The notes under the pieces: model-generated
Told to the model about the DNA's origin: nothing
What the model saw: the letters and a program-made list of their open reading frames with translations, nothing else
The model's database searches: none
Program-made: the position numbers and the translations under genes
Shown: in pieces, positions 1 through 8,007 of the stretch
Numbering within the stretch: position 1 is the first letter of the stretch
Layout of the letters: each line of letters begins with the position of its first letter
Assembly: GCA_017879645.1 (NCBI GenBank)
Contig: JAAEXZ010000003.1
Span: forward strand, 1-64,000
Origin: Nitrosomonas sp.
GTDB taxonomy: Bacteria; Pseudomonadota; Gammaproteobacteria; Burkholderiales; Nitrosomonadaceae
Reading direction: 5' to 3'
DNA: 64,000 nt

Positions 1-363
1 ATGGACATATTGGCTCCCACACACAGGAAGCCGGCGACAAAAACGGTTTGTTGTCTTTCACCGCTGCGCCACATGGCACTCGGCGCAAGTCAATGAGTTG
101 GTATACGAATTATCTGATTACAAGAAACAATTAAGAAAAATTGCACGGACATCATACCTTCAACAGGGCGATGAAGGATGTGTCATTTCTCACATTCGCA
201 CAAACCCGGCTAGTATACCCATAGATATTTAAAGGTATTATAAAAAATCTGTTGAGTCGGTTTGAGACATATAGCATACTAATCCGCTTTGTTTTTTGGT
301 TCATCCAGAGCACACGATTCCATACTGATTTCATTAAAAAAATTATTATTTACAGGCTTCCCC
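1..363. other. left-edge region with no assignable gene
   Basis: No gene can be assigned here. A plus-strand frame is open from base 2 to a stop at 229-231 (about 75 codons), so the tail of a gene beginning outside the window is possible. A second frame is open leftwards on the minus strand from about base 105. Neither translation resembles a family I know, and they cannot both be genes. The 130 bases before the serine ammonia-lyase are AT-rich and presumably hold its promoter, but I see no convincing -35/-10 pair. Confidence 0.3.
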
Positions 364-1746
364 ATGTTCATCAGCGTACTCGATCTTTTTAAAATCGGCA
401 TCGGTCCTTCCAGTTCTCATACCATGGGTCCAATGGTGGCTGCGAAGGATTTTCTCGGACGCATCCAGAAGTATGCCGGCCACCAGCAGCCATTACCTGC
501 ATTCCTGCAAGTGCGTTGTACACTGCGTGGATCACTGGCCTTTACCGGTAAAGGCCATGCCACCGACCGTGCCGTTACCCTGGGAATGCACGCTTATACA
601 CCGCCTGCACTGGCCAAAATCGACGTCAACGAATTGTTCCAGCGACTATGGCAGCAAACCACGATTCGGATCGATGATCGCGTCGAGATTCATTTCAATC
701 CAGCCCAGGACATCATCTTCGATCGTGGCGACCCTTTGCCGGAACATCCCAATGGCATGATTTTCCAGCTCATCGATGGAACGGGTCAAACCGTATTGAC
801 TGAAACCTACTTTTCGATCGGCGGTGGATTCATCAGCACATTGCAGGAAATTGGCCAACTGGTTGCGCCCATCAAGATGGAAGCCACCCGTTCTTGCGGG
901 TATCCATTCGATTCCGCCAACCAGATGATGAAAATGTCCGCTGACAGCGGACTGTCCGTGGCCGCCATGAAACGCAGCAACGAGCAGGAAAGGATAAGCG
1001 AGGCGCAATTGAACGATGGCCTGGATGCCATTTGGGATGCCATGCGAACCTGTTTGGAAAAAGGACTGGTCGCCGAAGGCCGCCTGCCTGGCGGATTGAA
1101 TATCAAGCGCCGTGCTCACGCGCTGTATCGGCAGTTGCAGAATAATCCGCAACAGGCCAACCTGAACGACTGGTTATGTGCCTATGCAATGGCGGTCAAT
1201 GAGGAAAACGCCGCCGGTCATATGGTGGTCACTGCCCCGACCAACGGCGCCGCTGGGGTCATTCCGGCTGTCATTTATTATGCAGTCCGGCACGAAGGCG
1301 CCACACAGCAGCAGGTGCGCGATTTTCTGCTGGTAGCCAGCGCCATTGGCGGACTGATCAAGCACAACAGTTCCATATCCGGCGCCGAAGTGGGATGCCA
1401 GGGTGAAGTGGGGTCGGCATCCGCCATGGCGGCGGCAGGACTTTGCGCTATCAGGGGAGGATCGACCGAACAAATCGAGAACGCCGCAGAAATCGCGCTG
1501 GAGCATCATCTGGGTATGACCTGCGATCCGGTGGGCAGCCTGGTGCAGGTACCATGTATTGAACGCAACGGCTTCGGTGCCATCAAGGCGTATACCGCCG
1601 CATCATTGGCCATTCGCGGCGATGGTCAGCATTTCATGTCACTGGATAACTGTATTGCCGCCATGAAACAGACCGGGCTGGAAATGTCGGTCAAGTACAA
1701 GGAAACGTCATTGGGCGGATTGGCTGTCAGCATCACCGAATGCTAG
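364..1746 (+). CDS. sdaA: L-serine ammonia-lyase (iron-sulphur, single chain)
   Basis: Deaminates L-serine to pyruvate and ammonia in the cytoplasm using a 4Fe-4S cluster. The 460-residue product matches the single-chain family: an N-terminal beta domain opening with the G-I-G-P-S-S-S-H-T motif, then the alpha domain. The three cluster cysteines are at 345 (V-G-C-Q-G-E), 387 (M-T-C-D-P-V-G) and 398 (V-P-C-I-E-R-N), with the spacing expected of the family. The last residue, Cys460, corresponds to the C-terminal cysteine that enters the active site and binds the free iron in the characterised Legionella enzyme. The frame extends 25 codons upstream to base 289, but family alignment and the motif position favour the ATG at 364. 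Its ribosome site is weak. It converges on the DUF3422 gene and appears to be a single transcription unit. Confidence 0.95.
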   Translation: MFISVLDLFKIGIGPSSSHTMGPMVAAKDFLGRIQKYAGHQQPLPAFLQVRCTLRGSLAFTGKGHATDRAVTLGMHAYTPPALAKIDVNELFQRLWQQTTIRIDDRVEIHFNPAQDIIFDRGDPLPEHPNGMIFQLIDGTGQTVLTETYFSIGGGFISTLQEIGQLVAPIKMEATRSCGYPFDSANQMMKMSADSGLSVAAMKRSNEQERISEAQLNDGLDAIWDAMRTCLEKGLVAEGRLPGGLNIKRRAHALYRQLQNNPQQANLNDWLCAYAMAVNEENAAGHMVVTAPTNGAAGVIPAVIYYAVRHEGATQQQVRDFLLVASAIGGLIKHNSSISGAEVGCQGEVGSASAMAAAGLCAIRGGSTEQIENAAEIALEHHLGMTCDPVGSLVQVPCIERNGFGAIKAYTAASLAIRGDGQHFMSLDNCIAAMKQTGLEMSVKYKETSLGGLAVSITEC

Positions 1747-1766
1747 CGAAACACTGAGGCGCGGAT

Positions 1767-1790
1767 ATCACCAGCTTGCCGGCTGGTGAT
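1767..1790. terminator. hairpin between convergent genes
   Basis: A perfect 9-bp inverted repeat (ATCACCAGC / GCTGGTGAT, 6-base loop) lies 20 bases after the sdaA stop and 65 bases from the end of the convergent DUF3422 gene. There is no T-run on either side, so it may end transcription only weakly, or simply protect 3' ends. Confidence 0.4.
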
Positions 1791-1854
1791 CCATGATGCT
1801 ACCCGATGCGTTACCGTGCGCTGGTCATGCACCGCACTTTCGATTGGTCAATTG

Positions 1855-3204
1855 CTACTTGTCACGGTGCAACTTGCCAATAACATGACGTACACCGCGA
1901 ACAACCAGGTAGACACTCAGCAATACAACCGGAATCGCCAGACCGGTCAGCAATTCCACATTGATGTCCTGTCCGGCGGCCTTGAGTGCTTTCAATCCGT
2001 AACCCACGATACCCAGCAGATAATAGCTGAGCACCACCACAGACAATCCTTCCACCGTTTCCTGCATGCGCAGTTGCACATGCGCACGGTGATCCATCGA
2101 TTTCAGCAAATCACGAATCTGCCCTTCCATCGACAAATCGACCCGCGTGCGCAATAACGCCGTTGCCCGGCCAAGCCGCATCGACAACGTTTCCAGCTTG
2201 CTATGCACCAGTTCACATGTTCCCATTGCCGAAGACAGTCGCTGGATCATGAATTCCTGCAGCATCTGCAACCCCTCGATGCGTTCCTCGCGCAGCTCGG
2301 TAATCCGCAGTTTGACGATGTCGTAGTAGGCCCGTGAAGCATTGAAGCGATGACCGGTCTGCGCGGACAAGCGCTCCGTTTCAGCCGCGAGGCGCGTCAG
2401 CTCATCCAGCAATCGCTGTTCATCTTCGATGGAATTCATCTCGACATTACTGGCAATCAGCTCGGCCAGACGTTGATCAGCCCGCGCCAGTTGCGGAATG
2501 ATTTCACGGGTGATCGGCAATGGCAGCATCGCCAGCATGCGATAGGTTTCGATTTCGAGCAGTCGCTGCACCAACCGTCCAACTTGCCTGCTGCGCAAGT
2601 TGTCATCGTGGATCAGGATGCGGCCAAAATTGTCACGGTGTATCTGGTTGTCGCTCCATACACTGGCCGCTCCGCCAGCCACCTTCGAACCGATCACCGT
2701 ACCCGAGGCAAACAATGTCACCAGTTCATGCAGGCTGCGCTTGGGGCGTGCACGATCTTCCAGCGCAATATGTGTTGCCACCAGTAATTCGCCAGGCAGA
2801 CGCGCTACCCAGTCCTGCGGTACAAATTCGATTGCCGGATGCTCGAAGGGTACAGTGAAGGGCTTGGCACGGTAAATGGTATAGGTCGAGTATTCGGTAT
2901 GCCGTTCCCAGCGCAGGCGAAACTCACCAAAATCGGCGCTGAAATCGTTGTCGTAGCTATTGGGTGGAGCAACATCGTAACGTGCGCATAATTCGCGCAG
3001 CAATCCTCGTTCTTGATCAACCGCAGAGCGTTCGGACAACAGCACCAGATGAGATAATTCAAAAGGTGGCGCCAATAGCTCGTAAGCCACGGCATTGAGT
3101 TCGGCATGCAATTCCTGCCGCAGCATATATTCGGGAATGTCCAATGACTGCGGTACTGCATGAACCGTGTCCTGCTTCGCAAGTGATGGTGTGTGCTCTT
3201 CCAT
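1855..3204 (-). CDS. DUF3422 family membrane-anchored protein
   Basis: This 449-residue protein belongs to the DUF3422 family, which is common in proteobacteria and has no established function. The long N-terminal part is soluble, with helical stretches around residues 210-340 that could form coiled coils. The C-terminus carries two hydrophobic segments at roughly 375-400 and 408-430, followed by a short basic tail, so the bulk is probably cytoplasmic and tethered to the inner membrane. The frame runs to a TTG at 3228, but the ATG at 3204 has a GGATCAGG stretch at a suitable distance and is preferred. It is transcribed alone and converges on sdaA. The family call is by overall similarity; no catalytic motif is visible. 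Confidence 0.8.
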   Translation of the reverse strand: MEEHTPSLAKQDTVHAVPQSLDIPEYMLRQELHAELNAVAYELLAPPFELSHLVLLSERSAVDQERGLLRELCARYDVAPPNSYDNDFSADFGEFRLRWERHTEYSTYTIYRAKPFTVPFEHPAIEFVPQDWVARLPGELLVATHIALEDRARPKRSLHELVTLFASGTVIGSKVAGGAASVWSDNQIHRDNFGRILIHDDNLRSRQVGRLVQRLLEIETYRMLAMLPLPITREIIPQLARADQRLAELIASNVEMNSIEDEQRLLDELTRLAAETERLSAQTGHRFNASRAYYDIVKLRITELREERIEGLQMLQEFMIQRLSSAMGTCELVHSKLETLSMRLGRATALLRTRVDLSMEGQIRDLLKSMDHRAHVQLRMQETVEGLSVVVLSYYLLGIVGYGLKALKAAGQDINVELLTGLAIPVVLLSVYLVVRGVRHVIGKLHRDK

Positions 3205-3251
3205 ATTCGGGTACCTGATCCGATTCAATCAGCGCCTAGCATACCGAATTT

Positions 3252-3506
3252 TTATGACCGATCAATGAAACTTTTACCAGATGGGCAACCCTGTTGTTCC
3301 GTGGAATAGAAAAATATGACATCGCTTGGCACAGTCGTACCTAATGGACAAAAAAAATCAACGCCTTGTGGGCGCTGATTGATCAACAATTGGGATAACT
3401 CGCCATCAAATCCAGCATAGCCATTGCAAACAGGATGTGATGCTTCTAAATTGTGCCGGTTGATCCATCCCGAGGCAATCGAATCGCCACTCAGCCCTGC
3501 ATCCAT
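3252..3506 (-). CDS. possible small hypothetical protein
   Basis: An 84-codon frame sits in a 438-base gap between divergently oriented genes. Its codon use looks protein-like, with mixed residues, no runs, four cysteines and a D-F-F-C-P-L-G-T segment near the middle. It starts with ATG but has no clear ribosome site, and a stop lies six codons upstream. I do not recognise the product. It could be a genuine small gene or a fragment of a decayed one. Confidence 0.3.
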   Translation of the reverse strand: MDAGLSGDSIASGWINRHNLEASHPVCNGYAGFDGELSQLLINQRPQGVDFFCPLGTTVPSDVIFFYSTEQQGCPSGKSFIDRS

Positions 3507-3642
3507 TTTGCGGTTCAGCCATCAATCGATTAGCGGTACATTTTTTACGCCGATCTGTGTATCATGATTCGCAATCGTGTCAGTCTGTTACAGCGGCTGA
3601 CTTTTATCCTCGCATCAATCCAATCAATACAGGACAATCACC

Positions 3643-4089
3643 ATGGGTGCTATTTTCTTTTATATCTTTATCTATTTTGCCGGGTATTACGGCCTTAATC
3701 TTCTGAACATGCTCACCGTACGCCCATTAATCAGAAATCGACACTTGGTGGCACTATTGCCGGTATATGCTGTGGCACTGACCCATGCCTATATCCTGGT
3801 CAGCAGCCCTCCGCCGCAGGGAACGGACATCACCGTCGAATACGCCCTGCTGGTTTTCATCACTTTACCTGTCGTGGTGGTCACCATTGGAGCCATCTAT
3901 TTCATGTGGAACAGCAAGGGCGGTCACCCTGACGACGCACCAGCCCGTTCCGCCGCTTCCAATGCAGGAACTGATACCCACTCAGCCGGTGAAGTTCTGG
4001 AAAAGACAGCAGATAAACCGTCCGATAGCACTGCGTCGACACAAGAAAGCTCACTAGCATCAACCCAGGACAAACCGAAAAATAACTAA
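3643..4089 (+). CDS. small multi-helix membrane protein, function unknown
   Basis: The 148-residue product has three hydrophobic segments at about residues 3-25, 34-55 and 65-88. They are followed by a polar, Ser/Thr/Asp-rich C-terminal tail of about 55 residues with low-complexity character. The tail is likely cytoplasmic and disordered. An AGGA ribosome site precedes the ATG. The gene stands alone, with an apparent hairpin after it. I do not recognise a family beyond a general inner-membrane hypothetical protein. Confidence 0.6.
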   Translation: MGAIFFYIFIYFAGYYGLNLLNMLTVRPLIRNRHLVALLPVYAVALTHAYILVSSPPPQGTDITVEYALLVFITLPVVVVTIGAIYFMWNSKGGHPDDAPARSAASNAGTDTHSAGEVLEKTADKPSDSTASTQESSLASTQDKPKNN

Positions 4090-4113
4090 AAAACTTGTAA
4101 AAAGAATGAACGT

Positions 4114-4138
4114 TGACCCTGTTTCAGGAGCAGGGTCA
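4114..4138 (+). terminator. weak hairpin terminator
   Basis: An 8-bp inverted repeat (TGACCCTG / CAGGGTCA, 9-base loop) begins 25 bases after the small membrane protein gene. It is followed by CACCCCTTTATT, which is only weakly T-rich. It also lies downstream of the convergent thioesterase gene. Confidence 0.35.
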
Positions 4139-4221
4139 TCACCCCTTTATTCATCACTCTACACTGCACCCTGGTTCAACGTCGCACCGCCCAACTTCGA
4201 AACTTATGTAGGAACTACTCA

Positions 4222-4695
4222 TCATTCTCTGTCCACAACGACATGATGTTTTTGAGCGCTCAGCGTACCTTGCTCGATAATGGCCAGTGTCAGGCGCGAG
4301 ATAGCCACGCGCTTGCCGGTATCCTCTTCGACGATGTCGGTCTGCCAGACTTGCGTGCGACGCCCGGTATGCAACGGCGTGCAAATACCGATCACATGTC
4401 CTCGGGTCACGGCGCGAATATGATTGATGTTCAATTCCAGCCCCACCGCACGATATTTTTCGGGGTCGATCGTCATCCAGCCGGATACGCTACCCAATGT
4501 CTCGGACAGTACGCAACTGGCTCCACCGTGCAGGATACCGAAGGGCTGGGTGGTACGTTTGTCGACAGGCATGCGACCCTTCAGAAAATTTGTGCCCAGT
4601 TCGACGAAATGAATCCCGACGTGTTCGCCCATGTTGGCATTACGCAATCCTTCGAGATACTCGATGGTATAGTCTTTGAACCAGATTGAATCCAT
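4222..4695 (-). CDS. hotdog-fold acyl-CoA thioesterase (PaaI/YdiI-like)
   Basis: Probably hydrolyses a CoA thioester. The 157-residue length and single-domain layout fit the PaaI/MenI/YdiI group. The signature helix is present: H-G-G near residue 60, followed ten residues later by the catalytic glutamate in S-E-T-L-G-S. This is the hotdog pattern with the acidic residue on the long helix. The start is the ATG at 4695, which has AAGGA nine bases upstream; the upstream TTG at 4731 has no such site. The natural substrate cannot be read from sequence, and there is no menaquinone or phenylacetate gene nearby. Confidence 0.85.
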   Translation of the reverse strand: MDSIWFKDYTIEYLEGLRNANMGEHVGIHFVELGTNFLKGRMPVDKRTTQPFGILHGGASCVLSETLGSVSGWMTIDPEKYRAVGLELNINHIRAVTRGHVIGICTPLHTGRRTQVWQTDIVEEDTGKRVAISRLTLAIIEQGTLSAQKHHVVVDRE

Positions 4696-5007
4696 GAAAT
4701 GTTTCCTTGCTGAAGATAAATAAATACTCAATTACGCTGGGGAAGTAATCAGAAAGCAGCCCTGTACGGCCGGGTTACCCCGCTATCAGACACACACTTG
4801 TCACAATCCATGACCTTTGACCCGCACTCGAGAGACAACAGGAATCATTCATCATCTTTCTTAGAATCCCCATTGAGTCCATTCGCACGCAACTGATTTG
4901 CCCTCCATCAGAATAGAGTGTCCGATTATAGTGTACTGGAAGCCATTTGGCGTGCTTCGGATGAGTGGAATAGCCATCTCACCCAGTAGGGTGGCAGGAT
5001 TAGGGGA
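4696..5007. other. intergenic region, nothing assigned
   Basis: This 312-base stretch separates the thioesterase start from the end of the HDOD gene, which lies on the same strand. The first 40 bases hold the thioesterase ribosome site. I see no frame with coding character, no strong hairpin and no confident promoter. Confidence 0.4.
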
Positions 5008-6441
5008 TTAAACGTTATGCCAGGATTGCATTAATTGATCGCGCAACGATCCGAGCGACAGAAAATCGTCCGGCTTGATCTTGCTGGTTGCTCCCAGACT
5101 CCAGTCCGCATAGATCAAGCCGACATTGCGGCCATGCGCAACCAGCGGCAGCAGAATGAATGCTCCTGCATCTGGCAGAGATTGCTTGAACCACTCGGGT
5201 AGCGTGCATTCCCGGCTTTGCAGCGTATCCTGCACAAATACATCCGCCTGATGCAGCAACGATAGATGGAAGATATCGGCAGCATAGGCTTCGGGAAAAA
5301 CCAGTTTGGGCAATACTGCAGCGTGCAGTTTTCCCAAGTGAAATTCTGCTCTGAAACGACCTGCACTGCGCAAAAAAGTCACGACCCGGTTGAATCGCAT
5401 GCCGGCATAGATTGTCTCCAGCACAATAGCCAGGGCACTGCCAAAATCCAATCCGCGCGACCCTGCCAAACCCAGTTCCATGATGCCTAGAGTAAGGCGA
5501 TGCCTGAAATCACTCGAGACAATGGAAAGTTTCTCGACTTCGAAGGAAAGATGCTTGATCAGTGGCTGTTTTCGTGCGCTTGTAATCGCCTGCAGCAAAT
5601 CGGTAATCGTTATTTGCAGAGGCAAACCACAACGCGCTACAAAATTTTTCAAACTACGCTGGTCGGCATTCTTGTTGATCAACAGCGATGCCGTTCTGGC
5701 AGCAAAATGACTCAACGCCTGCAACCACGCATCTGAACCCGGGTGATCGGCTGCATCATTGATCGATAGCATAAGGTCGTGCTCGATCATTGTTCTGGGT
5801 AACCGCCAGTTTCCGGCAACCACCGATGTCACTTCGCCCAGACTGACACCGGTAATCCACTGAGCGGCTGATTGTTCACGTTCATAATCACCGGCAGCAA
5901 CCCGGCGAATCTTGCACCATATTTCAGGGCAATAAAAAGCCACCATCAGGCGTGCCACATGCAGCATCATGACACGAATTACAGCTTCTTCGACATGATC
6001 CTTGCAGCTTATCGCTGCGACATTCCGGGCAATGTCGCTGGCCAATAGCGCCTTTTCCAGCTCCAGATGCACTTCATAGGATTCCGGTGTCGTGGCTGAT
6101 TGTTCATCGAGCAGGGATAAATTAGCCACCATGCGTGCTATCGAATCCAGACCTGCTATAGCCACGGCCTGCGTAACCGTGGTGACGCCGTTGCCGGAAA
6201 TCGAGTGCAGACTGGAATTGGCCAAGCGGATCACGCGCTGAGTCAGCGTAAAATCGCCCAGAATGGCATTGATGATATCGATACCCACATTGTCCCGATT
6301 ATCAATCTGTGCCTTGAAATGCCGGATTGATTTGGCCAGAACCGGAAGCTCGCCCTTTTCCTGCATGCGCATGGCCAGCAGTGCGAGAAAATCGGCGTGA
6401 TTCCCGCTTGCGGCTGGTCTTAGGGGTGTCGTTTGGATCAT
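5008..6441 (-). CDS. HDOD domain signalling protein with C-terminal GAF-like region
   Basis: HDOD domains are HD-related helical domains lacking the metal ligands and occur in bacterial signalling proteins. Residues about 15-215 of this 477-residue protein match that domain: an early L-P-V-L motif, a long helical bundle and an A-I-A-G-L-D-S-I-A-R-M segment near 100. The C-terminal third (about 300-470) looks like a GAF-type sensor, with a late F-I-L-L-P-L stretch followed by G-L-I-Y-A-D. There is no output enzyme, so it probably acts by protein contact or ligand sensing. The ATG at 6441 is preceded by a CCGGAAA stretch. It is transcribed alone, downstream of the thiolase gene. Partner and ligand are unknown. 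Confidence 0.8.
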   Translation of the reverse strand: MIQTTPLRPAASGNHADFLALLAMRMQEKGELPVLAKSIRHFKAQIDNRDNVGIDIINAILGDFTLTQRVIRLANSSLHSISGNGVTTVTQAVAIAGLDSIARMVANLSLLDEQSATTPESYEVHLELEKALLASDIARNVAAISCKDHVEEAVIRVMMLHVARLMVAFYCPEIWCKIRRVAAGDYEREQSAAQWITGVSLGEVTSVVAGNWRLPRTMIEHDLMLSINDAADHPGSDAWLQALSHFAARTASLLINKNADQRSLKNFVARCGLPLQITITDLLQAITSARKQPLIKHLSFEVEKLSIVSSDFRHRLTLGIMELGLAGSRGLDFGSALAIVLETIYAGMRFNRVVTFLRSAGRFRAEFHLGKLHAAVLPKLVFPEAYAADIFHLSLLHQADVFVQDTLQSRECTLPEWFKQSLPDAGAFILLPLVAHGRNVGLIYADWSLGATSKIKPDDFLSLGSLRDQLMQSWHNV

Positions 6442-6641
6442 TTTCCGGTTCTACTCAATATCATGCACATTCATCAATAACAATCGGCTGGTTTCAGAGT
6501 ATCGGCGTCAAAGTCCGATCCCTTGAGCGGTGCTGTTGCCAGCCGGTAACCGGGATTTTCTGCAGATTGACATCAATCCGTAATAATACCGGCCACTCGA
6601 TATGCAATGCTTTGTTCTGAATGGATTTTGATACTCATGCA

Positions 6642-6661
6642 GCAACCAGAAAACTGGTTGC
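6642..6661 (-). terminator. hairpin downstream of thiolase gene
   Basis: A perfect 8-bp inverted repeat (GCAACCAG / CTGGTTGC) with a four-base AAAA loop on the plus strand. It lies about 120 bases past the thiolase stop and could be a second terminator or a binding site for the downstream HDOD gene. Confidence 0.35.
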
Positions 6662-6749
6662 GTGAAAGATACGGTTCGACCAAACGGACCAAACCCGTTC
6701 GGTCCAGTTATCCAAGACTGAACAAACAGGTCCGGAAAACCGTGGATTG

Positions 6750-6770
6750 ACCGGAGGGTTGTCCTCCGGT
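6750..6770 (-). terminator. GC-rich hairpin after the beta-oxidation operon
   Basis: A perfect 8-bp GC-rich stem (ACCGGAGG / CCTCCGGT, 5-base loop) starts 13 bases after the thiolase stop. No T-run follows in the direction of transcription. The position is right for transcription termination of the dehydrogenase-thiolase pair. Confidence 0.45.
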
Positions 6771-6783
6771 GCATTCAGCTCCC

Positions 6784-7983
6784 TTACAGTGATTCAAATA
6801 CCCCGGCGGCCCCCATACCGCTACCGATGCACATCGTCACCATACCGTATTTCAGTTTGTGACGCCGCAAGCCATGAAGCAACGTAGCGACGCGGATCGA
6901 ACCGGTCGCACCGAGAGGATGTCCCAGCGCAATCGCTCCCCCCAGTGGGTTGACCTTGTTACGATCCAGATTCAGGTCACGAATCACGGCAAGACTTTGT
7001 GCGGCAAAGGCTTCGTTGAGTTCGATCCAGTCCAGATCATCCTGCCTGATACCGGTTTGTCTGAGTACCTTGGGAATTGCCTGTATGGGTCCCACCCCCA
7101 TGATTTCCGGTGGCACACCGGCAACGGAAAACCCGATGAATCGTCCTAAGGGTATCAGGTTGAAGCGTTTCAGTGCAGCCTCGCTCATCAGCACGACAGC
7201 CCCCGCCCCATCCGACATCTGCGAGCTGTTTCCCGCCGTAACCGAACCCCTGGCGGCAAAAACCGGCTTCAGTTTCGCCAACACCTGCGGATTAGTATCG
7301 GCACGCGGCCCTTCATCGGTGGTTTTGACTGAAATTTCTTCATGCACCTTGTGCGTCAGCAAATCCGGGCGTTTTTCATCGACAGTGTAAGGCGCAATTT
7401 CGTCATGAAACTCTCCCCCGGCTATGGCTTTAAGTGCGCGCTGATGGCTGGTCAGGGCAAATTCATCCTGATCTTCGCGCGATACCTTCCACTGTTCCGC
7501 TACTTTTTCGGCTGTCATCCCCATGCCATAGGCAATGGCCACATTCTCCTCGTGCTGGAACATGGCCGGATTCATCGCCACCTTATTTCCCATCATCGGT
7601 ACCATGCTCATGCTCTCAGTACCGCCGGCAATCATCACATCGGCTTCACCAAGACGAATGCGATCCGCCGCCAGTGCAACGGATTGCAATCCCGATGCAC
7701 AGAAGCGATTGACCGTCATGCCGGCCACGCTATTGGGTAATCCCGCCAGCAACAGTGCCACGCGGGCGACATTGATGCCCTGCTCGGCTTCCGGCATGGC
7801 ACAGCCGACGATGACATCGTCGATGGCGGCCGGATCCAGTCCCTCGCATTGCTTCATCACCGTATGCAGCACATGCACCAGCATGTCATCCGGACGTACA
7901 TTCCTGAACATGCCGCGCGGCGCCTTGCCCACCGGAGTCCGTGCTGCGGCTACGATATACGCTTCCTGTGTTTGTTTGCTCAT
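6784..7983 (-). CDS. fadA: acetyl-CoA C-acyltransferase (3-ketoacyl-CoA thiolase)
   Basis: Carries out the last step of beta-oxidation, cleaving 3-ketoacyl-CoA with CoA to acetyl-CoA and a shortened acyl-CoA. The 399-residue length is typical. All catalytic residues are visible: nucleophile Cys95 in N-R-F-C-A-S-G, His355 in G-H-P-L-G-A-T-G and Cys385 in C-I-G-S-G-M-G. A strong AGGGAGAGGG ribosome site precedes the ATG. The gene begins 24 bases after the fused dehydrogenase/hydratase on the same strand, so the two form one operon. Sequence alone does not separate FadA from FadI or a general acetyl-CoA acetyltransferase, but the partner gene argues for fatty-acid degradation. Confidence 0.93.
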   Translation of the reverse strand: MSKQTQEAYIVAAARTPVGKAPRGMFRNVRPDDMLVHVLHTVMKQCEGLDPAAIDDVIVGCAMPEAEQGINVARVALLLAGLPNSVAGMTVNRFCASGLQSVALAADRIRLGEADVMIAGGTESMSMVPMMGNKVAMNPAMFQHEENVAIAYGMGMTAEKVAEQWKVSREDQDEFALTSHQRALKAIAGGEFHDEIAPYTVDEKRPDLLTHKVHEEISVKTTDEGPRADTNPQVLAKLKPVFAARGSVTAGNSSQMSDGAGAVVLMSEAALKRFNLIPLGRFIGFSVAGVPPEIMGVGPIQAIPKVLRQTGIRQDDLDWIELNEAFAAQSLAVIRDLNLDRNKVNPLGGAIALGHPLGATGSIRVATLLHGLRRHKLKYGMVTMCIGSGMGAAGVFESL

Positions 7984-8007
7984 TGCCCTCTCCCTTGATC
8001 GTCTATA

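Larger units (their letters stand above)
6442..6783. other. intergenic region with two hairpins
   Basis: This 342-base stretch between the thiolase stop and the HDOD start holds two clear inverted repeats, listed separately at 6642-6661 and 6750-6770. An 88-codon minus-strand frame runs through it but has no ribosome site and no coding character. The promoter of the HDOD gene must lie in the lower half; I could not pick it out. Confidence 0.4.

Noticed and set aside
1..120. C-A-E-C-H cytochrome c motif on the minus strand near the left edge
   Set aside because: Only about 18 codons between stops; the motif is most likely chance.
6508..6774. 88-codon minus-strand frame after the thiolase gene
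   Set aside because: No ribosome site, biased composition, and it runs through two hairpins that look like terminators.
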